A stretch of DNA of 64,000 bases, from positions 1,302,001-1,366,000 of the forward strand of contig CM066047.1 in the NCBI GenBank assembly GCA_033557465.1, in the 5' to 3' direction. Each line of letters starts with the position of its first letter. Within the stretch, counting starts at the first letter, position 1. The notes beneath the pieces were generated by a model. The model saw only the letters and a list, made by a program, of their open reading frames with translations, was not told the origin of the DNA and did no database searches. A program made the translations under genes and the position numbers. Positions 1 through 11,408 of this stretch are shown here, one piece after another. The stretch comes from Ichthyophis bannanicus (Eukaryota > Chordata > Amphibia > Gymnophiona > Ichthyophiidae).

Positions 1-160
1 AAGGGGACCACGCATGCATGGTAGCAATCCCAAAGGCTTTCTTTGAAAGCTGGGGATTTGCTCCACGCGGGCTCCATAGGCACCGACGTCACCCATATGT
101 GAGGACTGATTACTGCTGTCCCCAGAGATCACCTGTTACAGGTGAGTAACTACGATCTCT
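1..160 (+). mobile_element. DIRS-A, right terminal inverted repeat only
   Basis: Right end of a DIRS element whose body lies outside the window. It matches the right TIRs of DIRS-C and DIRS-H: a GCATGCATGG-type segment, then AAAGCTGGGG, then the CCCATATGTGAGGACTGATT block. It ends with the near-palindrome CACCTGTTACAGGTG and GTGAGTAACTACG. Lineage-1 type by similarity. It sits inside DIRS-B, whose RT-like sequence starts right after it, so A appears to have inserted into B. Confidence 0.75.
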
Positions 161-209
161 CTTATCCCACTCGGACATCCCTCCCCCCCCCCACCCCCCA
201 TTGGAGGAA

Positions 210-1330
210 GGCTCATGATTTTTCCCCAAAGGTGGCCTTTTGTAATCTCAGACTCTCGGGTCCTACAAATTGTCTGAAAGGGGTACAGATGTTTGGCTAT
301 TAAAACTCCCTCCGAATTGCTCACGGAGGGCCTATTTTGTCCTTCAGCATCAGGTGGTGCTTATTCAGGAAATCTTCATCCTTTGCATTGCAGACACAAT
401 CAAGTCTGTTCCATCAGGACAGGAAGAGCAGAGATTTTACTGGAGGTACTTCCTGTCCCCTTAAAAGACGGGAGATTGTCCCATCCTAGACGTAAGATCT
501 GAACAAATATTTGATCAGAGAATTTCAGGATGGTTTCTATAGGTACCTTCTTCCTTTTCTCTGAAAGAGGGATTTCAGGGATGCTTATACCCACATACAG
601 ATGTTTTCTGTGAATGGGGTGTATCTTCTATTTATCATAGGAAAGCAGCAGTTCCAGTACCACATGCTGCTCTTTGGCTCATCCATTCCAGGGACCTCTA
701 ACCTGGCACTGAGACTTCTTTTTCAAGTTCTACCCTACCAAAAACTATTCACCACAGATGTGTCCAAGCTGGCCTGGGGGGCTCATCTTGACGGACTCCA
801 CACTGAGGACACTTGATCTGTTAGAGACTTTGCTGGGTGGGCCAACTTCTTGGAACTGAGAACAGCAATCAAGTTCCCTTGTTTAGGTCAACAAGCAGGG
901 AAAAACCAGGTTGTTCCTCATGTATTGGTAGGCAACCAGAATTCATAATTTTGCCATCTCTTACGGGATGTAGCTGAGAGCCACCTAGCTGCCCGGTGGA
1001 CAAGCTGTGTTGTGTCCTTCAACCTCACAAATGGACCCTGGACAAAAAAGTGGCCCTCCACATCTTTCGGGAGTGAGGTATCCCCTTGATAAGATCTCTT
1101 CTCCACTCCTCAGAATGCCTGGGTGCCTCAGTTCTACTCCACATAGCAAACTAGCCTCTGATGATTTCTTTCTCTATTGAGGGAAGGATTTCTGTACAAG
1201 TATTCTCAATACCTCTCATTGCGAAGACCCTCCTGAAACTCAAGCGACAGACACAATGATTCTCTCTGTTCCTTATTGGCCCCGGAAACCTTGATACTCA
1301 CTCCTCATGCAACTCTTTATCTGAGAACTG
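210..1330 (+). pseudogene. DIRS-B reverse transcriptase/RNase H remnant
   Basis: Broken pol region. In scattered frames one reads ERGTDVWLL (compare REGYKLHF in DIRS-I), RDAYTHIQMF near 570-600 (the motif-A region, normally LDLKDAYTH), FQYHMLLFGS near 650-690, and TTDVSKLAWGAHL near 755-790 (start of RNase H). Many stops and small deletions. No catalytic YLDDW block is visible. Non-functional. Confidence 0.65.
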
Positions 1331-1419
1331 CTATGCCTGAGTCATGCATAGACTGAAATTTCGCAGGAGGGGGCAGCATAGTGTTGCATCCCAACATCGT
1401 CCCTGGCCCTCACTGCTTG

Positions 1420-2210
1420 GATGTTAAGAAGCTAACATTGTCCTCTCTTGATCTGCCCATTGGTATAATGGCCTCCATGAAAAGGTCCTATGCTTTCAAA
1501 TGGAAAAGGTTTGCTGTCTGGGGTGGGGAACGATCCATAGATCCTTTTGCATATCCCACACAAACACTGCTTGAATATCTTTTACATTTGTCAGAGTTTA
1601 GACTTAAAACCCAACGCCATAAGGGTTCACCTCAGTGCAATTGCAACTTACTGTCATTTTATAGAAAGTAAACCCATCTCTGTGCAGCACTTGTTAACTT
1701 TATGCAGGGCTTACTACTTCTGAAACCCCATCAAGCCACCCGCAGTGTCTTAGGACCTCAATGTTTTTCTGATGCAGCTGATAAAAGCTCCTTTGAGTTG
1801 CTCAATACCTGTCTTCGGAAGTTCTTGATCTGCAAGATCTTATTTTTAATGGTGGTTACTTCAGTGTGTAGAGTGAGCGAGCTTCAGACCCTCGTACTTA
1901 TCCAGCTTTCACAAAATTCTTAATTAATATGGTGGTGCTTTGCACTTATCCCAAGTTCCATCCAGAAGTGGTGTCAGACTTCCCACCTTAATCAGTCAAT
2001 TGTCCAACCAAAGTTTTTCCCCAAACCCTTTTCTCACAAAAGAGAAACTGTGCTACACAAGGACTGTAAAAGAGCTTTGGCCTTCTGTTTGGCGTGAAGG
2101 AAACCTCTTGAGTCCATCTGCCTTTTTATTTCTTTTGACTGCAACAAGCTGGGGGCTATTGTCTTCAAATGCATTTTTTCCATTTGGCTAGCAGATTGCA
2201 TTTCTTTTAC
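1420..2210 (+). pseudogene. DIRS-B tyrosine recombinase remnant, part 1
   Basis: Remnant of the N-terminal core-binding domain (KRSYAFKWKRF, LLEYLLHLSE near 1480-1600). It is followed by the first catalytic block, readable as CRVSELQTL near 1870-1900, with the conserved Arg retained. A DCKRALA-like word follows near 2060. Frames change repeatedly. It ends where DIRS-C is inserted, inside the segment that reads ISFAYQ in intact relatives. Confidence 0.65.
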
Positions 2211-2370
2211 TTCTCCAGGACCAAGCAAGAAGTCAGTCCTCACATATGGGTGCCGACGGAGCCCCCGTGCGGAGCATTTCCCCAGCTTTCAAGGAAAGCC
2301 TTTGGGAATGCAGCGAGCCTGTGCGGTCCTCTTCCCGCCCAAGGGTGCCATCTTGCTCAGTCTTTCTTTT
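2211..2370 (+). repeat. DIRS-C left terminal inverted repeat
   Basis: Starts TTCTCCAGGACCAAGCAAG. Pairs with 7785-7970 through the blocks CCTCACATATGGGTG, CCGACGGAGCC, CCCCAGCTTTCAAGGAAAG and GGTGCCATCTTGCTCAGTC. Confidence 0.88.
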
Positions 2371-2614
2371 TCTGTGGAGCCTGACAGACGGGAGTTCGTG
2401 TCACCTGGGAAAAGTTGATTTTTTTTTTCTGTGATTTTCGCATTGTCTTATCCTGTTCGACGCCGGTTCCCCTTCCCGCCTGGGCTCGGTACACCGGTAT
2501 CGAATCTGGAGTTGTGATTTTCCTTTTTTGTCCTTCGTGACTAGCGTTCGCGCTCTTTTTGTGTTTTCACTGGCAGCCTGGTCTTTTGACCTTGCAGGGG
2601 CCCTTTTTCCCCCG

Positions 2615-3535
2615 ATGGCTGCCAGCGGGTTCAAAAAGTGTGATCGGTGCAAGAAACCTATGTCTCTCACCGACACACATGACTGATGCCTCAGGCCCGA
2701 CCATGACCCGCTGGCCTGTGGCCCGTGCAGCAAAATGTCGTTGAAGGCGCTTCAGAGCTGTCAGCATCAACGTGAGAGAATTTTCTCTGACTCCGCTTCA
2801 GGCTGGGCCCAGACTTTGTCAGAGGCCTCGACATCTCGGGAGTCCGATCCCGAGCGCCGTCGGGATTCCTCTGAAAGGGAGTCTCACTCCCTGGAGCACA
2901 AAAAGAAGAAAAAGCTCGCGAGGGCGGCGGCGGTGGAGGCTCCTGGTTTCTTGAGGGCCAGGTCGCGTAGCCCTGACCGCCGCCCTGGGTTCTCGGAGTC
3001 GGAGAGGCTTTCCAAGCTACCTCGTGTGGAGCCGGAGTCCCCGAGTCACGTAAGTGCAGTTGTCCTCGTAGACTCTCTGGGGGAGCCGACATCGGGCCCG
3101 ACACCGTCGGGGCCCGAGTCAGGGGCTGCTGAGTCTCCTGAGGTTGGACTCAGGTTGACGGCCTTAGAGAGCAGCTTGGCTGCCTTCATAGAATAGCAGC
3201 GGGTGCTGATCGCTGGTCTGACTGGTGCATCTGCCCTGACCACCAGGACCTCGACTTCTAAGTCGACCCCACAGACCGAGCCGATCTTCGAGTCGATGAA
3301 GTCTTGAGTCGATCCTCGGTCAAGGTCCCCTCAACCTCCCGTGCGGGGCCGAGGTTGTTGACACCGATACCCTCAGCGTTGGGGCAGGTGGCACCAAGGC
3401 CCACACAGCCGGAGCCGCTCGATTCCTCCTTGGAGGAGTCGGAGTGGGAGACGGAGGACGAGGAGTCCCCGGACACCTTCCGGACCCGGTGCATCCCTTC
3501 GGACTCACCACAGTCCGAGCCTCCGAGACGGTCCC

Positions 3536-3577
<42 letters not shown>

Positions 3578-4544
3578 AGGATACCCTGTTCTCGGACTTT
3601 GTGAGGGACATGGCCAAGGCCTTGGCCTTCCCTGCGGACGCCGAGGAGGAGCCTCAAGCCGAGGAGCTCCAGTATGATTTTCCTTCGAAGGAAGCCTTTA
3701 CTGTACCAGTTCCTCTGATGCTGGAACGGCTGCTCTTCCATATGTGGGAGGCACCGGCCTCGACGCTGGTTCTTAGCAAACGGTTCGATTCCATTTATCG
3801 AGTCCGTCAGAGTCCTGGGTTTCAAAAGGCCATCTACCACACCACTCCATGGTTGTGGAATCGGCCATGCACCGTCTGAAGAGTCAGAAGATGCACTCTT
3901 CGGTGCCCCCCAGCCGCGAGGCCCAGAACCTGGATGCCCTCGGTAGAAAGTGCTTCCAGGGCTCTTTGCTATCTTGCCATGTCCAGACCTACCAGCTGTA
4001 CATGGGCATGTACCTACGAGACCTGGCAAAGGAGATTGCCAGGTTCTCAGCTGGCCTCTCCGAGGAACCTTTGCAGAGGTTCAAGGCTTTGTCAACAGGG
4101 ATTCGAGAGTGCTTGAAATTTCTCTCTCAAGCAGCCTATAATGGCTTCGAGGCTTCGGCTCGGGTAGCCGCGGATGGCATCGGTGCACGTCGTCAGGCCT
4201 GGCTACAGTCATCAGACCTGGAGCTATGGGTGCAGGACAAGTTGGTCGATGTCCCTTGCTGAGGTGAAAACCTTTTCGGTAAGCCCATGACTGAAAAGTC
4301 TGTGGAAATCGAGACTGAGACTCTCACCAGGACAAGGCTGTCCAGGAAGACTTCTGCCCCTTATCAGAAAAAAAAGGGCTCGGGGAAGAAGCCGTTTTTC
4401 CCGAGAAAGGGTGCTGCCTACAAATCCTACTCTCAATATCAGGCCTCTCCAGCTCCCCAGCAGGCCAAGGGGCAGGGGCATGGGCCCCGTAGGCAGAAGA
4501 CCCCCAAGCTGCTGGCTCCTGCACAGCAGGGAGCGGGGCTTTGA
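2615..4544 (+). pseudogene. DIRS-C gag-like ORF, broken
   Basis: Capsid-like ORF1 of the DIRS element. Start ATG at 2615 reads MAASGFKKCDRCKK, the first half of a Cys-x2-Cys...Cys-x2-Cys...His motif shared by all lineage-1/2 gags. A stop and small deletion fall in that motif near 2685. A Ser/Arg/Pro-rich middle follows. The conserved C-terminal domain (SPGFQKA..., VVESAMHRLKSQKMHSSVPP near 3850-3920, DLELWVQDKLVDVPC near 4220-4260) is in shifted frames. Stops at 3196 and 4262 and at least two frame changes. A run of 39 C at 3537-3575 gives an expanded poly-Pro stretch. This C-terminal region resembles the domain known in vertebrate LAP2alpha (TMPO), believed to derive from a DIRS gag. Confidence 0.8.
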
Positions 4545-6441
4545 CTCCCACAGCATAGCCTCTTCTCCACAGCTGGCTCCACTCAGCACAGGAGGTTGGC
4601 TGACCCTGTACACCTACAGGTGGCCTGCCATCACAGGGGATACCTGGGTCCTCAGCATAGTCGAAAAGGGCTACATGCTCCACTTCCACCAGATACCATC
4701 CTCCTACTTTCTATGGGAGCCTCCAAGACTCCCTCTGCATAGAAACCTCCTCCTTCAGGAGCTGGCAAGTCTTCTAAAGGAACAGGAGGTGGAACTGGTG
4801 CCTCACCACCTGGAAGGGCAAGGCTTCTACTCCAGGTACTTTCTGGTACCAAAAAGGACAAGAGGCCTCCGGCCTATCCTAGACTTGCAAAACCTAAACA
4901 AGTTTCTAGAGAGGGAAAAGTTCAAGATGCTTACCCTTGGGATACTGCTGCCCTACCTCCAGCAGGGAGATTGGCTATGCTCCTTAGACCTAAAGGATGC
5001 TTATACTCACATCCTCATCCATCCAGACCACAGACTATATCTCAGATTTGTGGTGGGAGGAAACCATTTTCAGTACAGAGTACTTCCCTTTGGCCTAACG
5101 TCTGCCCCCCCCCCCCCCCCCAGGGTTTTCACCAAATGCCTGGCGGTGGTGGCGGCCTATCTCAGAAATCAGGGAATTTTTGTCTTCCCATACCTGGACG
5201 ACTGGCTCCTCAGGGTTCAGTCTCTCCAGGAGGCCAGACAAGCCACTCTTCACACTGTCTCTCTTCTTCAGCATCTGGGCTTTGTCATAAACTACGCAAA
5301 GTCCACTTTGCTCCCCTCACAGAACCTAGAGTTTATAGGGGCAAGATTAGATACCCTGCAGGCAAGAGCTTACTTGACCGCGGACAGGGCCCACAGGCTG
5401 ATGGACTTGGCCAACCAGTTCCAAAGCAATTGTCAGGTCTCCGCCAGACACTTCCTGCGGCTCCTGGGTCACATGGCATCCATGGTACATGTGACCCCGA
5501 ATGCCCGTCTGCACATGCGGGCGGCTCAGTAGTGCCTCAGAGCTCAGTGGACGCAAGCCACAGGCGACCTCCGAGACAGAGTAAAGGTGTCCAAACCACT
5601 CTTGGACTCCTTGCAGTGGTGGCTACATCTACCAAACCTCAGGGGGGTACCCTTTCAGGCCCCAGCACACACAAGGGTGCTGACGACCGATACTTCCTTA
5701 AAGGGCTGGGGAGCACATTGCCAGGGCATGTGCATTCAAGGCCTCTGGTAGGCCACACAGCAGATCAATCTTTTGGAGCTGCGAGCAATCCGCTTGGCTC
5801 TACAGACTTTTTCTCATGCCCTCTCTCACCAGTCTGTCTTAGTTCAGGTAGCAATGTTCTATGTGAACAAGCAAGGAGGCACAGTGTCCAGACTCCTATG
5901 TCAGGAGGCGCAGGCCCTTTGCTCCTTTGCAGTCAAACAAGCCATGTTTCTCAAAGCAGTTTATCTACCTGGTCAGGAGAACTTCTTGGCAGACAAGCTA
6001 AGCAGGATTCTCCAACCTCACGAATGGCAGTTGAATCCACTGGTGCTCCAGCAGATCTTTCTACTATGGGAACTTCCATCCATTGATCTCTTTGCAAGTC
6101 CACTGAACCATCAGGTGCCCAGGTTTTGCTCCAGACAGCCACATCCCCTGAGAATGGCAGCAGATGCGTTTCTGATCTCTTGGTCTACGGGCCTCCTGTA
6201 TGCGTTTCCTCCCACGCCCCTAGTGGCCCGAACTCTGTTCAAGATTCTACGGGACAAGGCCTCGGTGATTCTGGTAGCCCCCAGATGGCCGAGGCAACCA
6301 TGGTTTCCACTTCTGCAGTTGCCAGTGGAAACTCCATTCCCTCTGGGGTTGCAACCTGATCTCCTGTCTCAGGATCAGGGTTCCCTTCTGCACCCCAATC
6401 TCAGATCCCTCAAACTGATGGCCTGGCTGCTGAAAGGATAG
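4545..6441 (+). pseudogene. DIRS-C reverse transcriptase/RNase H, two stops
   Basis: One frame covers almost the whole pol. RT motifs: RPILDLQNLNKFL near 4870-4910, LDLKDAYTH at 4984-5010, FGLTSAP near 5090-5110, and the catalytic YLDDW at 5191-5205. RNase H begins near 5683 (VLTTDTSLKGWGAH), with LLELRAIRLAL and FYVNKQGG following, then the linker PSIDLFASPL. Stops occur at 5530-5532 and near 5750, the latter beside a small deletion. A run of 17 C at 5105-5121 replaces CCC and adds several prolines just before the RT active site. The 3' end overlaps the recombinase start at 6441, the usual DIRS arrangement. Confidence 0.85.
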
Positions 6442-7475
6442 TGCTAGCTCCCTTACTTCTACCTAGGGAAGTTGAGGAGGTGGTCTTGGCCCCTAGGAGG
6501 CAATCCACCAGAAAGTCCTATGCCCTCAAGTGCCGTAGGTTCTCAATATGGTGTGCTCAGCGCAGTGAAGATCCTTTCTCCTGCTTTGTGCCAGTAGTAC
6601 TACAATACCTACTTCACCCATCAGACCTAGGCCTTAAGTCCAACTCTGTTCGGGTCCACCTCAGTGCTCTATCAGCACACCACTCACCGGTGGAGGGTCA
6701 GTCTCTGTCTGTTCACCCCTTGGTGTCCCGCTTCCTCAGAGGCCTGCTTTTGCTCAAGCCTCAGACTCGTCCACCTGCCACTGAGTGGGATTTGAACATG
6801 GTCTTGCAACAACTTACTCGCCCACCGTTTGAGCCGATGGCTACTTGCCATTTGCGCTTCCTTTCTTGGAAGGCGCTCTTCCTGGTAACTCTTACTTTGG
6901 CCAGACGTGTGAGTGAACTACGCTCTGGTTTCTGATAGACCATACACACGGTTCTATAGGAACAGGGTGGTCCTACGAACCCATCCAAGTTCCTCCCAAA
7001 AGTTGTCTCCTCCTTCCACCTCAACCAAGAGGTGGTTCTTCCGCCATTCTTTCCCAGGCCGCATATCAACCGGGCTAAAACAGTCTTGCATACCCTGGAC
7101 TGTAAGAGGGCTTTGTCCTTTTACATAGAACGTACGCGGGGGCACCAAAGGGCTACTCAGCTCTTCGTCTCCTTTGACCCCAATAAACTGAGGTTGCCTG
7201 TCTCCAATTGTACCTTGTCCACTTGGGTAGCAGATGGTATCACCTGGGCATACAAGGCAGCCGGCCTCTCCTTGCAGGGTCGAGTCATGGCCCACCATGT
7301 CAGGGCGAAAGCCGCGTCAGTAGCTCATCTCCACTCTCTTCCGTTGGCAGACATCTGCCAGGCCGGTACTTGGTCTTCAAGCCAGACTTTTGCAGCCCAC
7401 TACTACCTCAAGAGAGAGTCCCGAAGGGACAGTGCTTTCGGACAGGCGGTACTCCGCAATCTCTTTGAGGTTTAG
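6441..7475 (+). pseudogene. DIRS-C tyrosine recombinase, frameshifted
   Basis: Integrase of the element, joining the circular DNA copy to the target. N-terminal core-binding domain: STRKSYALKCRRFSIWC near 6508-6560 and VVLQYLLHPSDLGLKSNSVR. Catalytic blocks: ARRVSEL near 6900 (first Arg), VVLRTHP near 6968, HHVRAKAAS near 7295 (His and second Arg), GTWSS (Trp), and AHYYL near 7398 (nucleophile Tyr). Two compensating frame changes lie at about 6930 and 7015. All catalytic residues are still encoded, so loss of function comes from frame breaks. Confidence 0.82.
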
Positions 7476-7610
7476 GCAACTCCTACCCTTCGGCCCTTGT
7501 GTTGGGCTACCGTACAGGGGCGTTCTCAGGATATTCTTATCACAGATGCTGAGGCTCTTGAGAGGGAGCCATTTTTTCAGCTTTGGGTTCCTGGTAGCCT
7601 AGAGCTGGGG

Positions 7611-7712
7611 AGTCCCATATGTGACGACTGACTTCCTGCTTGGTCCTGGAGAAAGAGTAGTTACTCACCTGTAACAGGTGTTCTCCAGGAGCAGCTGGAA
7701 TCAGTCCTCACG
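7611..7712 (+). repeat. DIRS-C internal complementary region
   Basis: 7614-7654 is the reverse complement of the element's left end (TCCTGGAGAA...). 7655-7710 is the reverse complement of its right end (GAGTAGTTACTCACC...). Together they are the complement of a right-end/left-end circle junction, the template used to complete DIRS termini. Confidence 0.88.
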
Positions 7713-7784
7713 ACCCTCCCTCCTCCCCTGGAGTTGCAGTCATACTTTATTTTGTTTTTTGCTGTCTTTTAGCTATGTTATCAG

Positions 7785-7970
7785 ACTGAGCAAGATGGCA
7801 CCGTTGGGCGGGAAGGAGACCGCGCAGGTGAGCTGCATTCCCAAGGGCTTTCTTTGAAAGCTGGGGAAATGCTCCGCATGGGGCTCCATCGGCGCCGATG
7901 TCACCCATATGTGAGGACTGATTCCTGCTGCTCCTGGAGAACACCTGTTATAGGTGAGTAGCTACTCTTT
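7785..7970 (+). repeat. DIRS-C right terminal inverted repeat
   Basis: Pairs with the left TIR (GACTGAGCAAGATGGCACC to the end). Contains the 14-bp palindrome CATCGGCGCCGATG and ends GGTGAGTAGCTACTCTTT. Confidence 0.88.
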
Positions 7971-8146
7971 GTCAAGACTGGCACACAACGGCCAGAGTCA
8001 CACCGTGAGAATCATGGCTGCATTTGAGCACAAGTGGGCCATAATCTCCATGGAAGAAAAATGCAAAGCTGCAATGTGGACTTCAGTCCAAATATTCACA
8101 TCCCACTATTGTGGATGGGAACTCCTCATGTACTACTGCTACTGTT
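7971..8146 (+). pseudogene. DIRS-B tyrosine recombinase remnant, part 2
   Basis: Resumes DIRS-B after the DIRS-C insertion. Translating gives CKAAMWTSVQIFTSHYCG, which matches CRAATWASVHTFTAHYC in intact copies: the catalytic Trp and Tyr block. The His-x-x-Arg block is degraded. The join with position 2210 is colinear with intact recombinases. Confidence 0.75.
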
Positions 8147-8149
8147 AAT

Positions 8150-8905
8150 CATTTGTATAGAACTATAAGGTATACGCAGCGCTGTACAAATACATCTAAA
8201 AAATGTCCCTGCTTGTCAGAGCTTACAATCTATTCAAGACAGACAATACAGTAGCTGAGAACAAGGGTACAAATAGGTAAAGATGAGGAGAGACAAGGAA
8301 AACAAGGTATCTGGATCCAAAACCAGTCTCAAAGAGGTTAGCCTATAGCATGGATTTGAAAAAGGGGATAGACAAAGCCTGATATACAGACTCAGGTAGT
8401 TTGTTCCAAACATAAGGAGCAAGGTGAAATGATTGAAGTCTGGAGTTCGCAGTGGAAGAAAAGGGCATAGAGAGAAGCAAGCCAGTGGAAGACTGGAGTT
8501 GATGAGGAGGGGTGTAGGGAGAGAGCAGAGAGGAAAAGGTAGGTAGTGAGGAGCAGTGGAATGAATGCATTTATAGATCAGAAGGAGAAGTTTGAATTGG
8601 ATATGGAAAGGGAAGGGGAGCCAATGAAGTGATTTGAACAGAGAGGTTATATGAATATATTGGGTCTGGTGGAAGACTAGCCTCGCAGCAGAGTTCTGAA
8701 CAGATTGAAGGGGAGAGAGATGACTCGGAGGGAGACCAACAAGGAGGAGGCTGCAATAGTTTAGACGGGAGGTGACTGGATAGGTGTTTTAATAGTGTGT
8801 TCATAAAGAAAGGGGCAAATTTTGTTACTATTATAGAGAAACAACAGGTTTTAGCAATCAGTTGGATGTGTGTGAAGGAGAGTGAAGAGTCAAAAATGAC
8901 AAGTT
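8150..8905 (-). repeat. Unclassified interspersed repeat
   Basis: Read on the minus strand, the right part contains phrases typical of dispersed repeats in amphibian and fish genomes: a segment ending GTACAGCGCTGCGTATACC, preceded by AGATTGTAAGCTCTGACAAG. I recognise the type but cannot name the family. No intact ORF. It follows the recombinase remnant of DIRS-B and probably truncates it. Confidence 0.45.
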
Positions 8906-9146
8906 CTCGGCCAATCATTACTGCAGAATCTTTTTGGGGATTAGCATTCAACTCCATTCCCCCCAGCCCTATTTGTTTAGGATGCCTCAAAAAAGTTTTT
9001 AAAAATATTTTAACTAGAAGCCCTATTGCTACAAAAAAAAAAGTTATTTTTGCTGTGCCTCTGTTCTGGCACATTGAAATGTTCCCTTTTTTTATTTTGT
9101 TAGAGGCTAAGGATTCCCCTACCAGGACTTTATCCTCCTTGCCAGC
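8906..9146. other. No recognisable feature
   Basis: AT-rich DNA with short A and T runs. I see no coding potential, promoter or repeat ends here. It is probably ancestral DNA flanking the CR1 insertion. Confidence 0.4.
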
Positions 9147-9323
9147 AGAGAACTTAAGATATGCCATTCTGGGTCAGACCAGGGTCCATCAAGCCCAGTA
9201 TCCTGTTTCCAACCGTGGCCAGTCTAGGTCATAAGTACCTAGCAGTTTCCCCAAAAGACACAGGTTCCACAATGCTTGTACTGGATCGAAGTAGTGATAT
9301 CCCGGGTCCCTTTTAATAATTGT
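9147..9323 (-). mobile_element. CR1-a LINE, piece 1 (3' terminus)
   Basis: 3' end of a CR1-like LINE on the minus strand. Its complement reads TACTGGGCTTGATGGACC and GTCTGACCCAGAATGG, matching the tail of the + strand copy at 25130-25288. It is interrupted at 9323 by DIRS-D. The CR1 sequence continues seamlessly at 20207 (the ...CATAAACAATTATT... segment is restored when D is removed). Confidence 0.82.
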
Positions 9324-9484
9324 ATCTCCAGGAACAAGCAGGAATGTAGTCCTCACATATGGGTATCGTCTGAACCGACGGAGCCTGCACGGGAACGCTC
9401 CCCAGCGTCCAATAGGAACGCTTTTGGGAGCATCCCTCAGCACATGCGCGCTGCCTTCCCGCCTTTCCAACTGTCTCTCTTCAG
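9324..9484 (+). repeat. DIRS-D left terminal inverted repeat
   Basis: Starts ATCTCCAGGAACAAGCAGG and pairs with 20021-20206. Confidence 0.87.
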
Positions 9485-9722
9485 TTCTTCGTTTTCCGCG
9501 GAGCCGACAGGACCTATTCCCTGTCACCGCAGAAAATTCCATCTTTAAAATTCTTTCTTGTGGTCGCATTTGCCTACCGCACGACGCCTACCAGTACCGC
9601 CGCCGCTTTTCTTTTCTTTTCATACAAACCCCCCCCCCCTTAAACTTAGACTTTCTTTTCAGAAACTTTCCTCTTTGGTGCTAGGCGCCATTTTGGTCAT
9701 TAGGCCCCATTTTTCCTAAATC

Positions 9723-10796
9723 ATGGAAAAGCCAACTAATGGTTTTAAAAAATGTACTAAGTGTGGTGGTACCATTTCCGTCACTGACACCCATGATTGG
9801 TGTCTAAAATGTTTAGGACCTGATCATTCTCCAACTGAATGTCTCTCCTGCATGGGGATGACCAAAAGAGGAAGACAGAACCGGACCGCAAAGCTGGGTA
9901 CCCTCTTTTCTTCAGATGCCAGATCCATTGCATCAACATCGTCAAGGGCCTCTTCTTCCTCCCATGGATCTCAGGTAACTAAACATAAAAGCCGATCCTC
10001 AAAGGGTAGCTCTCCTGCTAAGCATCGAGAGGCCATTGGCATTGCCCTTGAGGGAGCTACGCTGGCAAAACAGCCCCGGCGGGAGGCTTCAGCTTCCAAA
10101 GCATCGATGGGGCTTCAGGATGTTCTCGAGGCCTCAACCTCGCAAGAACTACCTGTGCCATACTCAGGGGTTCCGGCCGTTCTTACCGGTATCGACACCC
10201 AGGCATCTGCAGCGTCGATAGATCAGAGGTTTCTTGCTATCGAGGGCAATATCGCAGCTCTTCTTTCAGCTGCGGTACCGGTGGTCCCAAGGGCACCGGT
10301 ACCGACACCGACGATGCCGGTACCGATGGTACCGGCCCCAGTGCGAACGCTTCCCATGCCACCTCTGGCTGGAGTGGACAAAGCGGTACTGGGTCACCTC
10401 GGTACGGACTTCGATCAGTATCTTTACCGGGCTCGTGCTTTGCAAGAGCATCGAGGTCAGGAATACTTTGATTTCTCCGATTTCGAAGACTCTGACAATT
10501 CTGCTGGCACTAGAGGGTTTCTCTTAGAAGATCCCTCTTCTCCCCAACGCAGAATGTCACCTCCAGAGGACATGTCATTTCAGGATTTCATCCGTGATAT
10601 GGCCAAAGGTCTTTCAATCACAGTAGCTCCTGAAGAGGAACCCAGAGCAAAGGAATTGGAAATCCTCCAATATCCTAAAGCTCCTAAGGAGGCAGCTACT
10701 CTGCCTATCCATGAAATTCTGCATAGCTTGATGCTCAGAATGTGGTAGACACCTCTGACTACTTCTCCTCACTCTAGGGGACTTGATACTATGTAT
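9723..10796 (+). pseudogene. DIRS-D gag-like ORF, 5' part
   Basis: Starts MEKPTNGFKKCTKCGGT, giving Cys-x2-Cys, with the second pair in WCLKCLGPDH (a zinc-ribbon-like motif). A Ser-rich segment follows, then a Pro/Thr/Val-rich stretch whose DNA is packed with GGTACCG, then an acidic segment and the conserved MSFQDFIRDMAKGLS. One frame is open for 341 codons to a TAG at 10746-10748, where relatives read TGGGAA. The sequence runs on to 10796, where an LTR-like block interrupts it. It resumes at 12403. Confidence 0.8.
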
Positions 10797-11408
10797 TGCG
10801 ACACCCACTGGCTGGGCCAAGAGGCTGACAGCTGGTAGGCGGCCTTAGGGTCCCTTGGAATAAAGTTCTTTCACTCCTCAGGCAATAAATTTGTAGTTGA
10901 GTCGGTGGTAAGGCTTTGCAAGATTTTTATTTTCTTTTATGGGGATTTCCAAAAGCACACTAGGGTTCAATTACAACCAAGGCAGAAGGATAACATCTCC
11001 AAACAGGAAAGATGAACTCAGGAAAACCAGGAGAAATAAATCAAATAAACTTTTCTTTTCTCAGCCTTACTGCTGCTCTGTGTCCTCACACTCTGCACTG
11101 CTCCATGTGGTCACACAATGAACTGCAGCAGAACTCTATCACAGCTGTTCTCACTTTGTAATGCAACGTTCCCTCACAGCTCCGTTGCTCTCAGTCAGTG
11201 AACAAACAAACATTGAATGCTTCTTACAACTCTCGTGGTAAGCACTACCCTTACTATAGGGTTTTTACATTTCTTCCTTTCTTATCTCACAACTGTAGCT
11301 TTCCTTTGAGCCAGAGAACAATCCATAGGAATTGGGCAACAGACCTCATTAGGCACACATGTCTCTATTTGCATTTCTTCAAAATCATTTGTACCAACAG
11401 AGTCTCTC

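Larger units (their letters stand above)
161..2210 (+). mobile_element. DIRS-B, decayed element, 5' portion
   Basis: Old, heavily mutated DIRS copy. Short blocks align in order with the RT, RNase H and recombinase regions of the better copies (D, E, I), but no ORF survives. It carries DIRS-A at its left edge and is cut by DIRS-C at about 2210. The reading resumes at 7971. Recognisable lineage-2 words include KRSYAFKWKRF and EYLLHLS in the recombinase region. Confidence 0.75.
2211..7970 (+). mobile_element. DIRS-C, complete structure, mutated ORFs
   Basis: A 5.76-kb lineage-1 DIRS with every structural part: left TIR, gag, RT/RH, YR, ICR and right TIR. Element-specific details match between the two TIRs and the ICR, which ties both ends to one insertion. 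No target duplication is seen, as expected for recombinase-mediated insertion. It interrupts the recombinase remnant of DIRS-B, which continues on the other side. Age is moderate: a handful of stops and frameshifts per gene. Confidence 0.9.

Noticed and set aside
4971..6086. 371-codon ORF in DIRS-C
   Set aside because: Shadow frame of the RT/RH gene. The alternative frame carries LDLKDAYTH and YLDDW.
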